Positions 15,952-23,070 of a stretch of DNA of 35,429 bases are shown in pieces; position 1 is the stretch's first letter; each line of letters starts with the position of its first letter. The translations under genes were made by a program, and so were the position numbers. The notes beneath the pieces are model-generated. The model saw nothing but the letters and a program-made list of their open reading frames with translations, searched no databases and was not told the DNA's origin. This DNA comes from Acidobacteriaceae bacterium (GTDB lineage Bacteria > Acidobacteriota > Terriglobia > Terriglobales > Acidobacteriaceae): contig JANYKL010000084.1 in NCBI GenBank assembly GCA_025361625.1, forward strand, positions 1 through 35,429, written 5' to 3'.

Positions 15952-16875
15952 ATGCCCTATAACCGCGGCCTTCACCGCTTCGCCACGTTTGTCGCGTGCG
16001 CTACGTTTTTCCTTATCGTCGCGGGTGCGCTGGTTACAAGTAATGACGCAGGGCTTTCTGTTCCCGATTGGCCGACTACTTTCGGATCGTTTTACAAAAT
16101 GCCTGCAATGGTGGGCGGAGTCAAGTACGAACACGGCCATCGCATGGTAGCCGAATTCACCGGCCTGATGACCGTCATCCTCGCCGTTTGGACCTGGAGA
16201 GTTGAAAAGCGGCGATGGTTGCGCATGTTGGGCTGGGCTGCCTTGGCTACCGTGATCACGCAAGGCATTCTTGGCGGCATGACTGTCCTGTTTTACCTGC
16301 CTGCGCCAATTTCAAGTGCGCACGCCGCGGTTGCGCAAACGTTTTTCTGTATTGCAGTCGCTATCGCATTGTTCACCGGGCGCCGCTGGATCCAAGAGCA
16401 ACCGCGTACTGAACTCGATCAGCGTCGCCCTGCTCTCTTCACTTTGACCTTGCTTTCCATTTTTGTTCTCTACGTGCAGCTCGTTTTGGGAGCGATGTTT
16501 CGTCATCACGGCCTCAGTTGGTGGCCGCACGTCATCAATGCCGGAGTCGTCGCCATCGTTCTTTCCTGGACTGCCATACGCGCCATCTCTGTGCACTCAC
16601 AAGTTGACGCCGTCCGGCGTCCTGCCGTCCTTATGCTCGGCCTTATGGTTGCTCAACTTTGCCTCGGTTTCCTGGCATTCATCACGCGGGTCATGTGGGG
16701 GCGGAATGCCTCGCAGCCAGAATTGCCGATGATAATCTCTACCGTCGTCCACGTGGCCGTCGGCGCTTTGTTGCTCGCAACAACCGTGATCCTCGCCATT
16801 CAAGTCTGGCGCCACGTGCCAGTCGCCTTCGAAGAACGCGTTCGAGGACGAAAGCAAGACCCAGTCGCTGCTTGA
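15952..16875 (+). CDS. ctaA: Heme A synthase, COX15/CtaA family
   Basis: 307 aa from the ATG at 15952; an in-frame TTG at 15937 would add five residues. It oxidises heme O to heme A for aa3-type cytochrome oxidase in the inner membrane. About eight helices are visible. The paired heme-ligand histidines appear as YEHGHR, ISSAHAAVAQ, RHHGLSWWPHVINA and STVVHVAVGALL. The first loop has NDAGLSVPDWPTTFG, the conserved CtaA/COX15 segment. Heme O synthase (ctaB) and oxidase subunits, usually neighbours, are not seen. The ABC ATPase gene starts about 70 bases downstream in the same direction. Confidence 0.92.
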   Translation: MPYNRGLHRFATFVACATFFLIVAGALVTSNDAGLSVPDWPTTFGSFYKMPAMVGGVKYEHGHRMVAEFTGLMTVILAVWTWRVEKRRWLRMLGWAALATVITQGILGGMTVLFYLPAPISSAHAAVAQTFFCIAVAIALFTGRRWIQEQPRTELDQRRPALFTLTLLSIFVLYVQLVLGAMFRHHGLSWWPHVINAGVVAIVLSWTAIRAISVHSQVDAVRRPAVLMLGLMVAQLCLGFLAFITRVMWGRNASQPELPMIISTVVHVAVGALLLATTVILAIQVWRHVPVAFEERVRGRKQDPVAA

Positions 16876-16944
16876 ACTGCTCGCTCAGCCCATAGATTGG
16901 TTCCGTCAAGGTGATATTCGGCTACTGCCGTCGTAGAATGACGT

Positions 16945-17973
16945 GTGACCCCAAATCCCCTCGCTCTTGCCGAGCCGCCGCAACAGTCTTCCGATAGCAC
17001 TTCCCCGGCCATCATCTCGGTTCGCGATGTCGTGCATCGCTATCAGGATCGCACCGCGCTTCATGGCGTTTCCTTTGACGTGCAATCCGCTGAACTATTC
17101 GGACTTTTAGGTCCAAACGGAAGCGGCAAGACGACACTCTTCCGCATTCTGTCGACCCTGATGGTCCCGACTTCGGGCACCGCAACCATCGCCGGCTTTG
17201 ACGCGGTGCGCGAGCCTGCGTCGTTGCGACGCCACATCGGCGTCGTCTTCCAGGCACAAAGCATTGACCCTAAGCTTACTGCCTACGAAAATCTGTGGCA
17301 TCAAGGGCATCTCTACGGTTTGCGCGGCAGCGACCTTAAGCGCCGTATCGAAGAGATATTAAGCCGCGTTGGTTTAATAGATCGCAAGGCCGACCGCGTC
17401 GAAACCTTTTCCGGAGGAATGCAGCGCCGAATTGAATTGGCAAAGGGTCTGCTGCATCATCCGGAAGTATTATTGCTCGACGAACCCACGACCGGATTAG
17501 ATCCTGGGGCCCGCCATGATCTCTGGCAATATCTGCAAATCCTTCGCGATCAGGAACGCGTGTCGATCATCGTTACCACTCATCTGATGGAAGAGGCTGA
17601 GCGCTGTGATCGACTCGCGATCCTGAATGAGGGCAACCTGGTTGCTCTGGGCACACCGGAAAGCCTTACCCGCGAGATCGGCGGCGACGTTGTTTCGTTC
17701 GAGTCCAGCGATGCTGAGTCCTTAGCTGAACGTATACGTAGAAGGTTCCGCGTCGATGCTACCGTGATGAACAATCAGGTGCGCCTCGAAATTGAGAATG
17801 GACATCGCTTCGTGCCCGATGTCGTCGAAGCTTTCCCGGGAGAGATCCAGTCTTTAAGCGTGAGCAAGCCGACGTTAGAGGACGTCTTTATCCGCCGGAC
17901 CGGCCACCGCTTCTGGAGTGAAGACATCGTTCCAGAGAAGAAGTCGGGCAAGAGAAAGCGTTCATCATCCTAA
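16945..17973 (+). CDS. ABC transporter ATP-binding protein, DrrA-like, without a partner permease
   Basis: 342 aa from a GTG at 16945. Walker A is GPNGSGKT (56-63), the Q-loop lies in VVFQAQSIDPK, the signature is FSGGMQRR (155-162) and Walker B is LLLDEPTTGLDP (176-187), with the switch histidine in TTHLMEEAERCD. A C-terminal domain of about 100 residues (ending TLEDVFIRRTGHR) is typical of ABC-2 exporter ATPases. These need an ABC-2 permease, normally the next gene; here the next gene is a convergent response regulator and only a repeat element separates them. The final codons (TCA TCA TCC TAA) are inside that element, so the permease may have been lost or moved. Confidence 0.93.
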   Translation: MTPNPLALAEPPQQSSDSTSPAIISVRDVVHRYQDRTALHGVSFDVQSAELFGLLGPNGSGKTTLFRILSTLMVPTSGTATIAGFDAVREPASLRRHIGVVFQAQSIDPKLTAYENLWHQGHLYGLRGSDLKRRIEEILSRVGLIDRKADRVETFSGGMQRRIELAKGLLHHPEVLLLDEPTTGLDPGARHDLWQYLQILRDQERVSIIVTTHLMEEAERCDRLAILNEGNLVALGTPESLTREIGGDVVSFESSDAESLAERIRRRFRVDATVMNNQVRLEIENGHRFVPDVVEAFPGEIQSLSVSKPTLEDVFIRRTGHRFWSEDIVPEKKSGKRKRSSS

Positions 17974-18043
17974 GTGAAACGCCGCCTGCGCCCCGGCCGA
18001 CGGCGGGTATGAAATAGATCTTGGTCGCTTCGCGAGGATGACA
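17965..18043. repeat. Inverted-repeat intergenic element, copy 2
   Basis: The left end, TCATCCTAAGTGAAACG at 17965-17981, is mirrored by the right end at 18026-18043, whose complement reads TGTCATCCTCGCGAAGCG. The two arms enclose a G/C-rich centre, so the whole 79 bp can fold as a long hairpin. The left arm supplies the TAA of the ABC ATPase gene, and the element lies between two convergent genes, where it could also act as a terminator. The ends match copy 1 at 14130-14204. Confidence 0.65.
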
Positions 18044-18071
18044 TTTTGTGGGCGAACTCCCGTTGTGCAAT

Positions 18072-18506
18072 TTACGACGGCAGTTTGCCTCCCCATCCCC
18101 ATCCGGCTTGCAGACTGGTTCGAATGACTCCGAGCAGTTCTTCGTTATCGGCGGGCTTTTGAAAGAAGGCCACGGCGCCCAATCCTAACGTCCGCGTCTC
18201 GTTGCCTTCAGGGTCGCGTGCCGTTAGAACTATGACCGGGATATTGGCTAACGCAGGAAGTTGCTGCAAGTTCTTGAGCACAGCAAACCCGTCGCCAGCG
18301 GGCAATCCAAGGTCGAGAATGATGAGTTGGGGCTTCTCTTTCTGAGCAAGTGCGATCGCGGAATAGCCATCACATGCATTGATAGCGTCGAAGTTGTTGG
18401 CTCGCAAACGCAGGGTCAGCGCTTGCCTGAGATCAGGGTCGTCGTCCACCACCATGATCTTGGCTCGATTTACAGTTGGCGTTTGGCCGTTGCTCTCAGC
18501 TCGCAT
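18072..18506 (-). CDS. Single-domain response regulator
   Basis: 144 aa, one receiver domain and no output domain. The acidic pocket is Asp21-Asp22-Asp23 (VVDDDPDL), the phosphoacceptor is Asp65 (LIILDLGLP), the conserved Thr lies in VIVLTARD and the Lys in FFQKPAD. A short glycine/tryptophan-rich tail follows. It overlaps the end of the kinase-half gene by 11 bases and is last in the two-component cluster, so it is the likely receiver of phosphate from that kinase. It may act by protein-protein contact, like CheY. Confidence 0.93.
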   Translation of the reverse strand: MRAESNGQTPTVNRAKIMVVDDDPDLRQALTLRLRANNFDAINACDGYSAIALAQKEKPQLIILDLGLPAGDGFAVLKNLQQLPALANIPVIVLTARDPEGNETRTLGLGAVAFFQKPADNEELLGVIRTSLQAGWGWGGKLPS

Positions 18507-19581
18507 TGATAGTCATCTCTTTCTCGTTCGGTTTTGTCCAAAGTCCTTGTTGAATAACTTCGGTGACGTAGTCAGCTACGCCCCACACTTGTTGTTCGAG
18601 CGTCCTCGCATCCATGGCGGGTGCTGGTGGTATCGATTCGGCCATCACCCGCATCGTGCCGCTTGCCTTCAACTGTGGCAGGTTTCCAACCTGCTCTCGA
18701 ATGCGATCCATCAGAGCCGTGACCCTGGCCATGTCAGTCGAAGCGAGCACAAAAAACGTTTGCGCAAGGCCGCTGTTTCCGGTTGGCGGCAGCACCAGAT
18801 CTTTGTCGACAAAGATGCAGCGCCGAAGGATTTCCAGACTTTGCTGGCAAGTTTCCCGCCAGCTGCCGCGAAGCGATTGATTTCGCGGAGTAAGTTCCAC
18901 TCGCAGCAGAACCATTTCCGTCCGAAGTCGCCCCTGGTAAGTGATGATCGGGAACAATAACTTCGTCAAAGAGTACAAAGGAAGCGTGAAAGAGAAAGTG
19001 CTTCCGCTGCCTGTTTCACTCGCAACCCAGATTCTGCCGCCCTGAAGGACGACAATCTCTTTTGCGATAAATAACCCGAGTCCCAATCCGGAGCGATTGC
19101 CGTCGATTGCGTCCGGGTCCTGGTAGAGCCGCTCGAAGATTTGTGGAACCGACCCTTGTGGAATTCCGCGTCCTGTATCGTTCACCGAAAGGTAAACCGA
19201 ACTTGGATCGGTCTCGACAAGCGATGCCTTGACCTGAATGGTTCCCGCCGCCGGGGTGAACTTGATGGCGTTGTCGATCAGGTTGATGAAGACCTCCAAG
19301 GTACGGTCCGGGTCGGCAAAGACCAGCGGAATCGCCGGATCGACACTGACATCGATGGATACACGCTTCTCGGCGGCCGTCGGCTTCATCATGGCAACCG
19401 CCTGCCGCATCAATTCACCGATATCGATGCAGCGCGGTTCAACGCGCAGCTTCCCACTATCGGCCCGGGTTGCCTCGAGCAAGTCTCGAATCATTGCGTG
19501 AAGCTGGTTCACGCTCTTGAGCACAATTTTCAAGTGGTCCATCTGCTCGGGAGAGACTGGTCCGGAGAGGCCATCCAGCAT
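18496..19581 (-). CDS. Histidine kinase, ATPase half of a frameshifted REC-HisKA-HATPase protein
   Basis: 361 aa. It starts inside the dimerisation domain just after the H-box: LDGLSGPVSPEQMDHLKIV and LHAMIRDLLEATRADSGKL form the second HisKA helix. The HATPase follows with N-box INLIDNAIKFTP, G1 VNDTGRGIP and G2 SGLGLGLFIAKEIV. An unusual C-terminal extension of about 150 residues without a recognised domain follows the kinase core. The ATG at 19581 is only five bases beyond the TAA that ends the upstream frame, so termination-reinitiation could still give a two-piece kinase. Without the H-box this half cannot autophosphorylate on its own. Alternatively one intact gene is broken by a small indel or a base-calling error. 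Confidence 0.8.
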   Translation of the reverse strand: MLDGLSGPVSPEQMDHLKIVLKSVNQLHAMIRDLLEATRADSGKLRVEPRCIDIGELMRQAVAMMKPTAAEKRVSIDVSVDPAIPLVFADPDRTLEVFINLIDNAIKFTPAAGTIQVKASLVETDPSSVYLSVNDTGRGIPQGSVPQIFERLYQDPDAIDGNRSGLGLGLFIAKEIVVLQGGRIWVASETGSGSTFSFTLPLYSLTKLLFPIITYQGRLRTEMVLLRVELTPRNQSLRGSWRETCQQSLEILRRCIFVDKDLVLPPTGNSGLAQTFFVLASTDMARVTALMDRIREQVGNLPQLKASGTMRVMAESIPPAPAMDARTLEQQVWGVADYVTEVIQQGLWTKPNEKEMTINAS

Positions 19582-19586
19582 CAGCG

Positions 19587-20075
19587 TTACGTACAGGTGA
19601 GCGGTGTGCGGAGTTCGTGGGAAACGTGCGAAAGAAACTGGTTCTTGAACTCCAGTTGCTGTTTGCGTGTGATTTCGAGCGAGCGCAAGAGGCCTTGACG
19701 CTCAACGGCGTATCGCAAGGCGCGCTCTAACTGCTTGCTCGTAACGTCGCTCTTCACGAGATAATCCTGCACTCCCTGATGGACGGCCCGGCTGGCCAGC
19801 GCCTCGTCGTCTTGACCGGACAAGATGACAATTGGAACGTTCGGCGCCTTCTGCAGAATCTTCCGAAAAGTATCCGCTCCGTGGCTGTCGGGCAGATTCA
19901 GATCTAATAGCACCAGCGCGGGAGTATCTAAAGCGAGACAAGCCAGAGCATCGGAGAGCCGCGGAACACAGTTGATCTGAACAGCGCTTTTCGATTCCAC
20001 CAGCCGGAGACGCACCAGGTCTGCGTCACCTGGATTGTCTTCGATTAGAAGAATATGGGCAGGTTCCTCTACCAT
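19587..20075 (-). CDS. Receiver domain plus histidine kinase H-box, N-terminal half of the frameshifted kinase
   Basis: 162 aa from the ATG at 20075, which overlaps the previous response regulator gene by seven bases; the longer frame to 20180 was rejected because it runs through that gene. The receiver has Glu12-Asp13 (LLIEDNPGD), phosphoacceptor Asp58 (LVLLDLNLP) and VIVLSGQDD. After a coiled linker (QLERALRYAVERQGLLRSLE) comes SHVSHELRTPLTC with phosphoacceptor His153; two residues later the frame ends at TAA. The expected continuation (an IYVTLMLDGL-like segment) is in another frame immediately downstream, so the break is a net one-base shift (or equivalent) in the middle of HisKA. Confidence 0.8.
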   Translation of the reverse strand: MVEEPAHILLIEDNPGDADLVRLRLVESKSAVQINCVPRLSDALACLALDTPALVLLDLNLPDSHGADTFRKILQKAPNVPIVILSGQDDEALASRAVHQGVQDYLVKSDVTSKQLERALRYAVERQGLLRSLEITRKQQLEFKNQFLSHVSHELRTPLTCT

Positions 20076-20512
20076 TGTTTTCCCTCTTGTGGCAGGCTGG
20101 CTGAGCCTAACCAAAATTCTTCGATCGATTTCACTGTCTGGAAATATTCCCCCAAATTGACTGGCTTGCTGACGTAACAATTCGCCCCCAGCTCGTAACT
20201 CCGCACAATCTCCGTTATCGAGCGCGAGGTGCTGAAGACGATAATCGGAATCGACCGCAGCTTCGCGTCCGCCTTGATCTCCGCCAAAACGGCACGCCCG
20301 TCCTTTTTTGGCAAGTTCAAGTCGAGAATCATAAGGTCGGGACGAGGTGCATTCGCGTATGGGCCCGTCCGATTCACATACGCTATCGCCTGCTTGCCGT
20401 CGGCGACACTGTTGATGCAGCCCTTAGATTGCCCTCCAGTCAAAGCTTCCTGCATCAAGACCACGTCGGCCGGGTTGTCATCCACCAGAAGAATGTTGGG
20501 CAAGGAATTCAC
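20069..20512 (-). CDS. Response regulator of the Rcp1 (phytochrome-partner) type
   Basis: 147 aa. The start is GTG at 20512, or possibly the TTG two codons later. Acidic pocket LLVDDNPADV (Asp11-Asp12), phosphoacceptor Asp64 in LMILDLNLPKKDG, then IPIIVFSTS and CYVSKPVNLGEYF. The sequence ANAPRPDL before the phosphoacceptor and the tail FQTVKSIEEFWL are typical of Rcp1-like regulators that pair with phytochromes or other bacterial hybrid kinases. It is the first gene of the cluster, followed by the kinase with a seven-base overlap. No photoreceptor gene is in the window. Confidence 0.93.
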   Translation of the reverse strand: MNSLPNILLVDDNPADVVLMQEALTGGQSKGCINSVADGKQAIAYVNRTGPYANAPRPDLMILDLNLPKKDGRAVLAEIKADAKLRSIPIIVFSTSRSITEIVRSYELGANCYVSKPVNLGEYFQTVKSIEEFWLGSASLPQEGKQW

Positions 20513-20766
20513 CTTTCGTGTTGCATGCCAGCGGCCACATTGCTTCCTGCCATGGATCCAGCCGCACCCATTTAGCCCGGCTTATGGTGATCCATCGGCG
20601 CTGTAAAGCAGAAGTTGAGTCTCGAAGGTTTAGACCAAATTCCCTGCGTGCGCGTGAGATTGTAGAAGAGCTTAGGTACTCATCGGTGGATTGCAGGAAG
20701 TATCGAGGGGTAATGCGAAGTAACACCGACCCTGATATTCAAACCACATCAACGGAAGGTATCGAC

Positions 20767-21228
20767 CTATTTACGATACACAGTAGGCTGCGGACCACGT
20801 TCGAGAGTCTTCATATCCCAGATCATGCCTTCGCGGGTGTAGCTTGCGAGTTCGAAGTCTTGCGTCAGTTCGAGCGCGTCCGTAGGGCAGGCATCCTCGC
20901 ACAAGCCGCAGAACATGCAGCGGCTCAGGTCGTAGGTGAAGGCCACGAGTTCCTTGCGCCGCGTCTTCTCATTACGCTCGCTCGTCACCACGATCAAATT
21001 TTCAGGACAGGCTATGGCGCACAGATCGCACGAAATGCAGAGGGTTTCGTCCGTATCCGGATTAACGTTCAGGCGTGGAGCGCCTCGGTACCGTTCTGCC
21101 ACTTGCGGCCGCTCGAGCGGATATTGCTCGGTATAGATTTCTTTGGGATTCTGGTAGCGAAAGGTAACGAGCAGGCCTTGCACCAGGTCAAGCAGAAAAA
21201 TCTTCCGCAGCGTCGCTCGCAACCGCAT
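20767..21228 (-). CDS. nuoI: NADH-quinone oxidoreductase subunit I (NuoI), alone
   Basis: 153 aa. It carries clusters N6a and N6b in the peripheral arm of complex I. Two [4Fe-4S] motifs are intact: Cys64, 67, 70, 74 (CISCDLCAIAC) and Cys104, 107, 110, 114 (CMFCGLCEDAC), each followed by Pro. The N-terminal amphipathic helix (LRKIFLLDLVQGLLVTF) and the YPLERPQVAERYRG segment are the usual NuoI opening. All other nuo genes are missing from both sides, which is unusual. A role with another oxidoreductase is possible, but the N-terminus is that of NuoI and not of a generic ferredoxin. Divergent from tadA. Confidence 0.93.
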   Translation of the reverse strand: MRLRATLRKIFLLDLVQGLLVTFRYQNPKEIYTEQYPLERPQVAERYRGAPRLNVNPDTDETLCISCDLCAIACPENLIVVTSERNEKTRRKELVAFTYDLSRCMFCGLCEDACPTDALELTQDFELASYTREGMIWDMKTLERGPQPTVYRK

Positions 21229-21409
21229 ATTTGCCTAGCATATCACCGGCACAACCTTGGCGAGGGTTCCCGCCATCTCGCGAGTTTGCGCGGATGGGAA
21301 ATTAGCGGCGGAAGGTGCAGTCTTAGGAACAGAACATCGGACCAGCGCATCGGCACCGAACTTTGCCTCCAATCGTCACGAACCAGCACACTATGCTATT
21401 TTGCAAACA

Positions 21410-21967
21410 ATGAGTGAACGTGAGCAGAAGGTTGCTTTGCCCAGCGCTGAACCTGATGGCCCGGCAACGAGCGTATTTAAATCCGCCTCTGACGAAAGCA
21501 TGATGGAGGAGGCATTGCGTTGCGCCCATCGTGCACTTCAAGCCGGAGAGGTACCCGTCGGCGCGGTCGTAGTAGCAGCGGGAAAGATTGTGGGGCGGGG
21601 CTGGAACCGCAACATTACAGAGCACGACCCGACCGCGCACGCTGAAATTGTGGCCCTGCGCGAGGCTGGGAGGAACATCGCTAACCATCGACTGAGCAGC
21701 TGCGACCTCTTTGTTACAATTGAGCCCTGTCCCATGTGTGCGGGAGCGGCAATCCACGCCCGCCTTCGCCGCCTGGTGTATGGAGCGAATGATCCAAAGG
21801 CTGGCGCTGTACGCTCGATTTTGCCGGTGATCAATCACCCCGGACTGAATCACCGCATGGAAGTTATGAGCGGCGTTTTAGCCGGAAGATCGGCCGATAT
21901 GCTGCAAGAATTCTTTCGAAAACGGCGCGAGACGAACCGCGAAGTAACAAATGACTATGGAGACTGA
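21410..21967 (+). CDS. tadA: tRNA-specific adenosine deaminase TadA
   Basis: 185 aa from the ATG at 21410; the open frame before it (back to 21257) overlaps the divergent promoter region and has no homology. It deaminates A34 of tRNA-Arg to inosine. Zinc site and proton shuttle: His77-Ala-Glu79 in TAHAEI, and Cys107 and Cys110 in EPCPMCAGA. GEVPVGAVVV and RLVYGANDPKAGAV are family segments. About 30 residues before the deaminase core are polar and poorly conserved, so a start at the Met-Met near residue 31 is possible. Close deaminases with other targets (guanine, cytosine) differ in the PCPMC neighbourhood. Confidence 0.92.
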   Translation: MSEREQKVALPSAEPDGPATSVFKSASDESMMEEALRCAHRALQAGEVPVGAVVVAAGKIVGRGWNRNITEHDPTAHAEIVALREAGRNIANHRLSSCDLFVTIEPCPMCAGAAIHARLRRLVYGANDPKAGAVRSILPVINHPGLNHRMEVMSGVLAGRSADMLQEFFRKRRETNREVTNDYGD

Positions 21968-22075
21968 CACAACATCGACACCGCCAGACCTTTTCCCAGT
22001 GAATTAGACTTATCTCGTTTGCTTGCAGTTCTTGTAAGGGCCGTTCTTTTACGTTTTTAGTCTGCTCGTCCCAAC

Positions 22076-22165
22076 GGAGAGGTGCGTGAGTGGTTGAAAC
22101 GATCCGCCTCGAAAGCGGACATACCTTAACGGGTATCGTGGGTTCAAATCCCACCCTCTCCGCCA
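22076..22165 (+). tRNA. tRNA-Ser, anticodon CGA
   Basis: A 90-base cloverleaf with encoded CCA (22163-22165). Acceptor GGAGAGG (22076-22082) pairs with CCTCTCC (22155-22161). Anticodon stem TCCGC/GCGGA encloses a loop with CGA at 22110-22112. The long variable arm (ATACC...GGTAT) and the T-arm GTGGG-TTCAAAT-CCCAC are standard for a class II tRNA. It reads UCG. It lies about 110 bases after tadA. Confidence 0.97.
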
Positions 22166-22342
22166 TATTTATGTCGTTTAATTCCCCGTGCCAATGACCT
22201 ATGAACCGATTCCTGACGCCAAAGCTCGAGGTTTTGGCATAAGGCCTATCTTGCAATCGTAGTCGGAATCGCTCTGGCGATATTGAAGGCCTTCGTCTGG
22301 TCAAATGGCGTGTTAACGTCCGAAAGTATTAGGCTATGCCCT

Positions 22343-22372
22343 CGCCGGGTGCTCTGATGCCCGGCGTATTTT
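22343..22372 (+). terminator. Hairpin with short T-rich tail between tRNA-Ser and the FG-GAP gene
   Basis: CGCCGGG (22343-22349) pairs with CCCGGCG (22360-22366), with a ten-base loop, followed by TATTTT. It lies 15 bases past the end of the convergent FG-GAP gene and could stop transcripts from the left. The T-run is on the plus side only. Confidence 0.55.
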
Positions 22373-22386
22373 CAGCCTCTGCCCGG

Positions 22387-23070
22387 TCATGGTGTGTTGA
22401 GAAGCACCGTAATTGTCCCCACAAGAGGATCGAGAATCGCCAAGTCCGGGGTGCCGTTCCCATCAAGGTCTGCTGCCAGCAAGGCGTGAAGCCCAAAGGA
22501 TCCCGGGGTGAAGTAGAAAGACGGCACTCCAAATTTTCCACTGCCCTTGCCCGGCAATATCGCAACGCCACCGGTAGGAATGGTCATCGCCAAATCTGCA
22601 TTGCCGTCAGCATTGAAATCGACTGCCACTACGCCGTCGGGACCATCTGCTTGACCCAGATTGATTCCAGTATTCAGAGCAGTGGCCAAGGTACCGTCCC
22701 CATTTCCGAGGAAAATCCTGGCTAGCATCCCCGTTGGGGCGGGTGATACCTCGGCCAGATCAAGCTTGCCGTCGTTGTTGAAATCACCCGTTGCGAGCCT
22801 CCCCCCTGGTCGTGCCCGATAGAACAGTGCTGGCTGGAAAGTGCCGTCTCCATTCCCCAACATGATGCCAATACCTTGTGGGACCAGGATCGCTAGATCC
22901 GATTTTCCATCGTTATTGAAGTCTCCCGCGAGAAGCGTCTCGATTCCCGACGGTAAACTTAGACCGGTTCGAAATGTCCCATCGCCGTTTCCTAGCAAAA
23001 CCTGCCCGGGGCTGCCATTCGCAGCGATGTCAGGGATGCCGTCATGGTTGAAGTCGGCAAGCACGAGCAC
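22387..23070 (-). pseudogene. FG-GAP/VCBS repeat protein, C-terminal part after the frameshift
   Basis: 227 aa as an isolated frame beginning at a GTG (23070). It carries about five beta-propeller-type repeats with the calcium-binding core DFNxDGxxDLA or DFNNDGKSDLA, and LGNGDGTF linkers. The upstream frame reads ...SPTRARACRLQP and stops within 30 bases, while this frame would continue the repeat as SPT-VLVLADFNHDG. Removing one base, for example from the CCC at about 23071-23073, joins them. The piece has no start signal or signal peptide of its own, so I treat it as the 3' part of one gene. Confidence 0.75.

Noticed and set aside
20478-20726. 82-codon minus-strand ORF upstream of the Rcp1-type regulator
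   Set aside because: It overlaps the regulator start in another frame and shows no domain; the region is more likely a promoter and leader.
21864-22304. Minus-strand ORF with MAERVGFEPTIPVKVCPL, crossing tRNA-Ser
   Set aside because: The sequence is the complement of the tRNA; this VGFEPT-type translation is a well-known false gene call over tRNA-Ser. The real feature is the tRNA.
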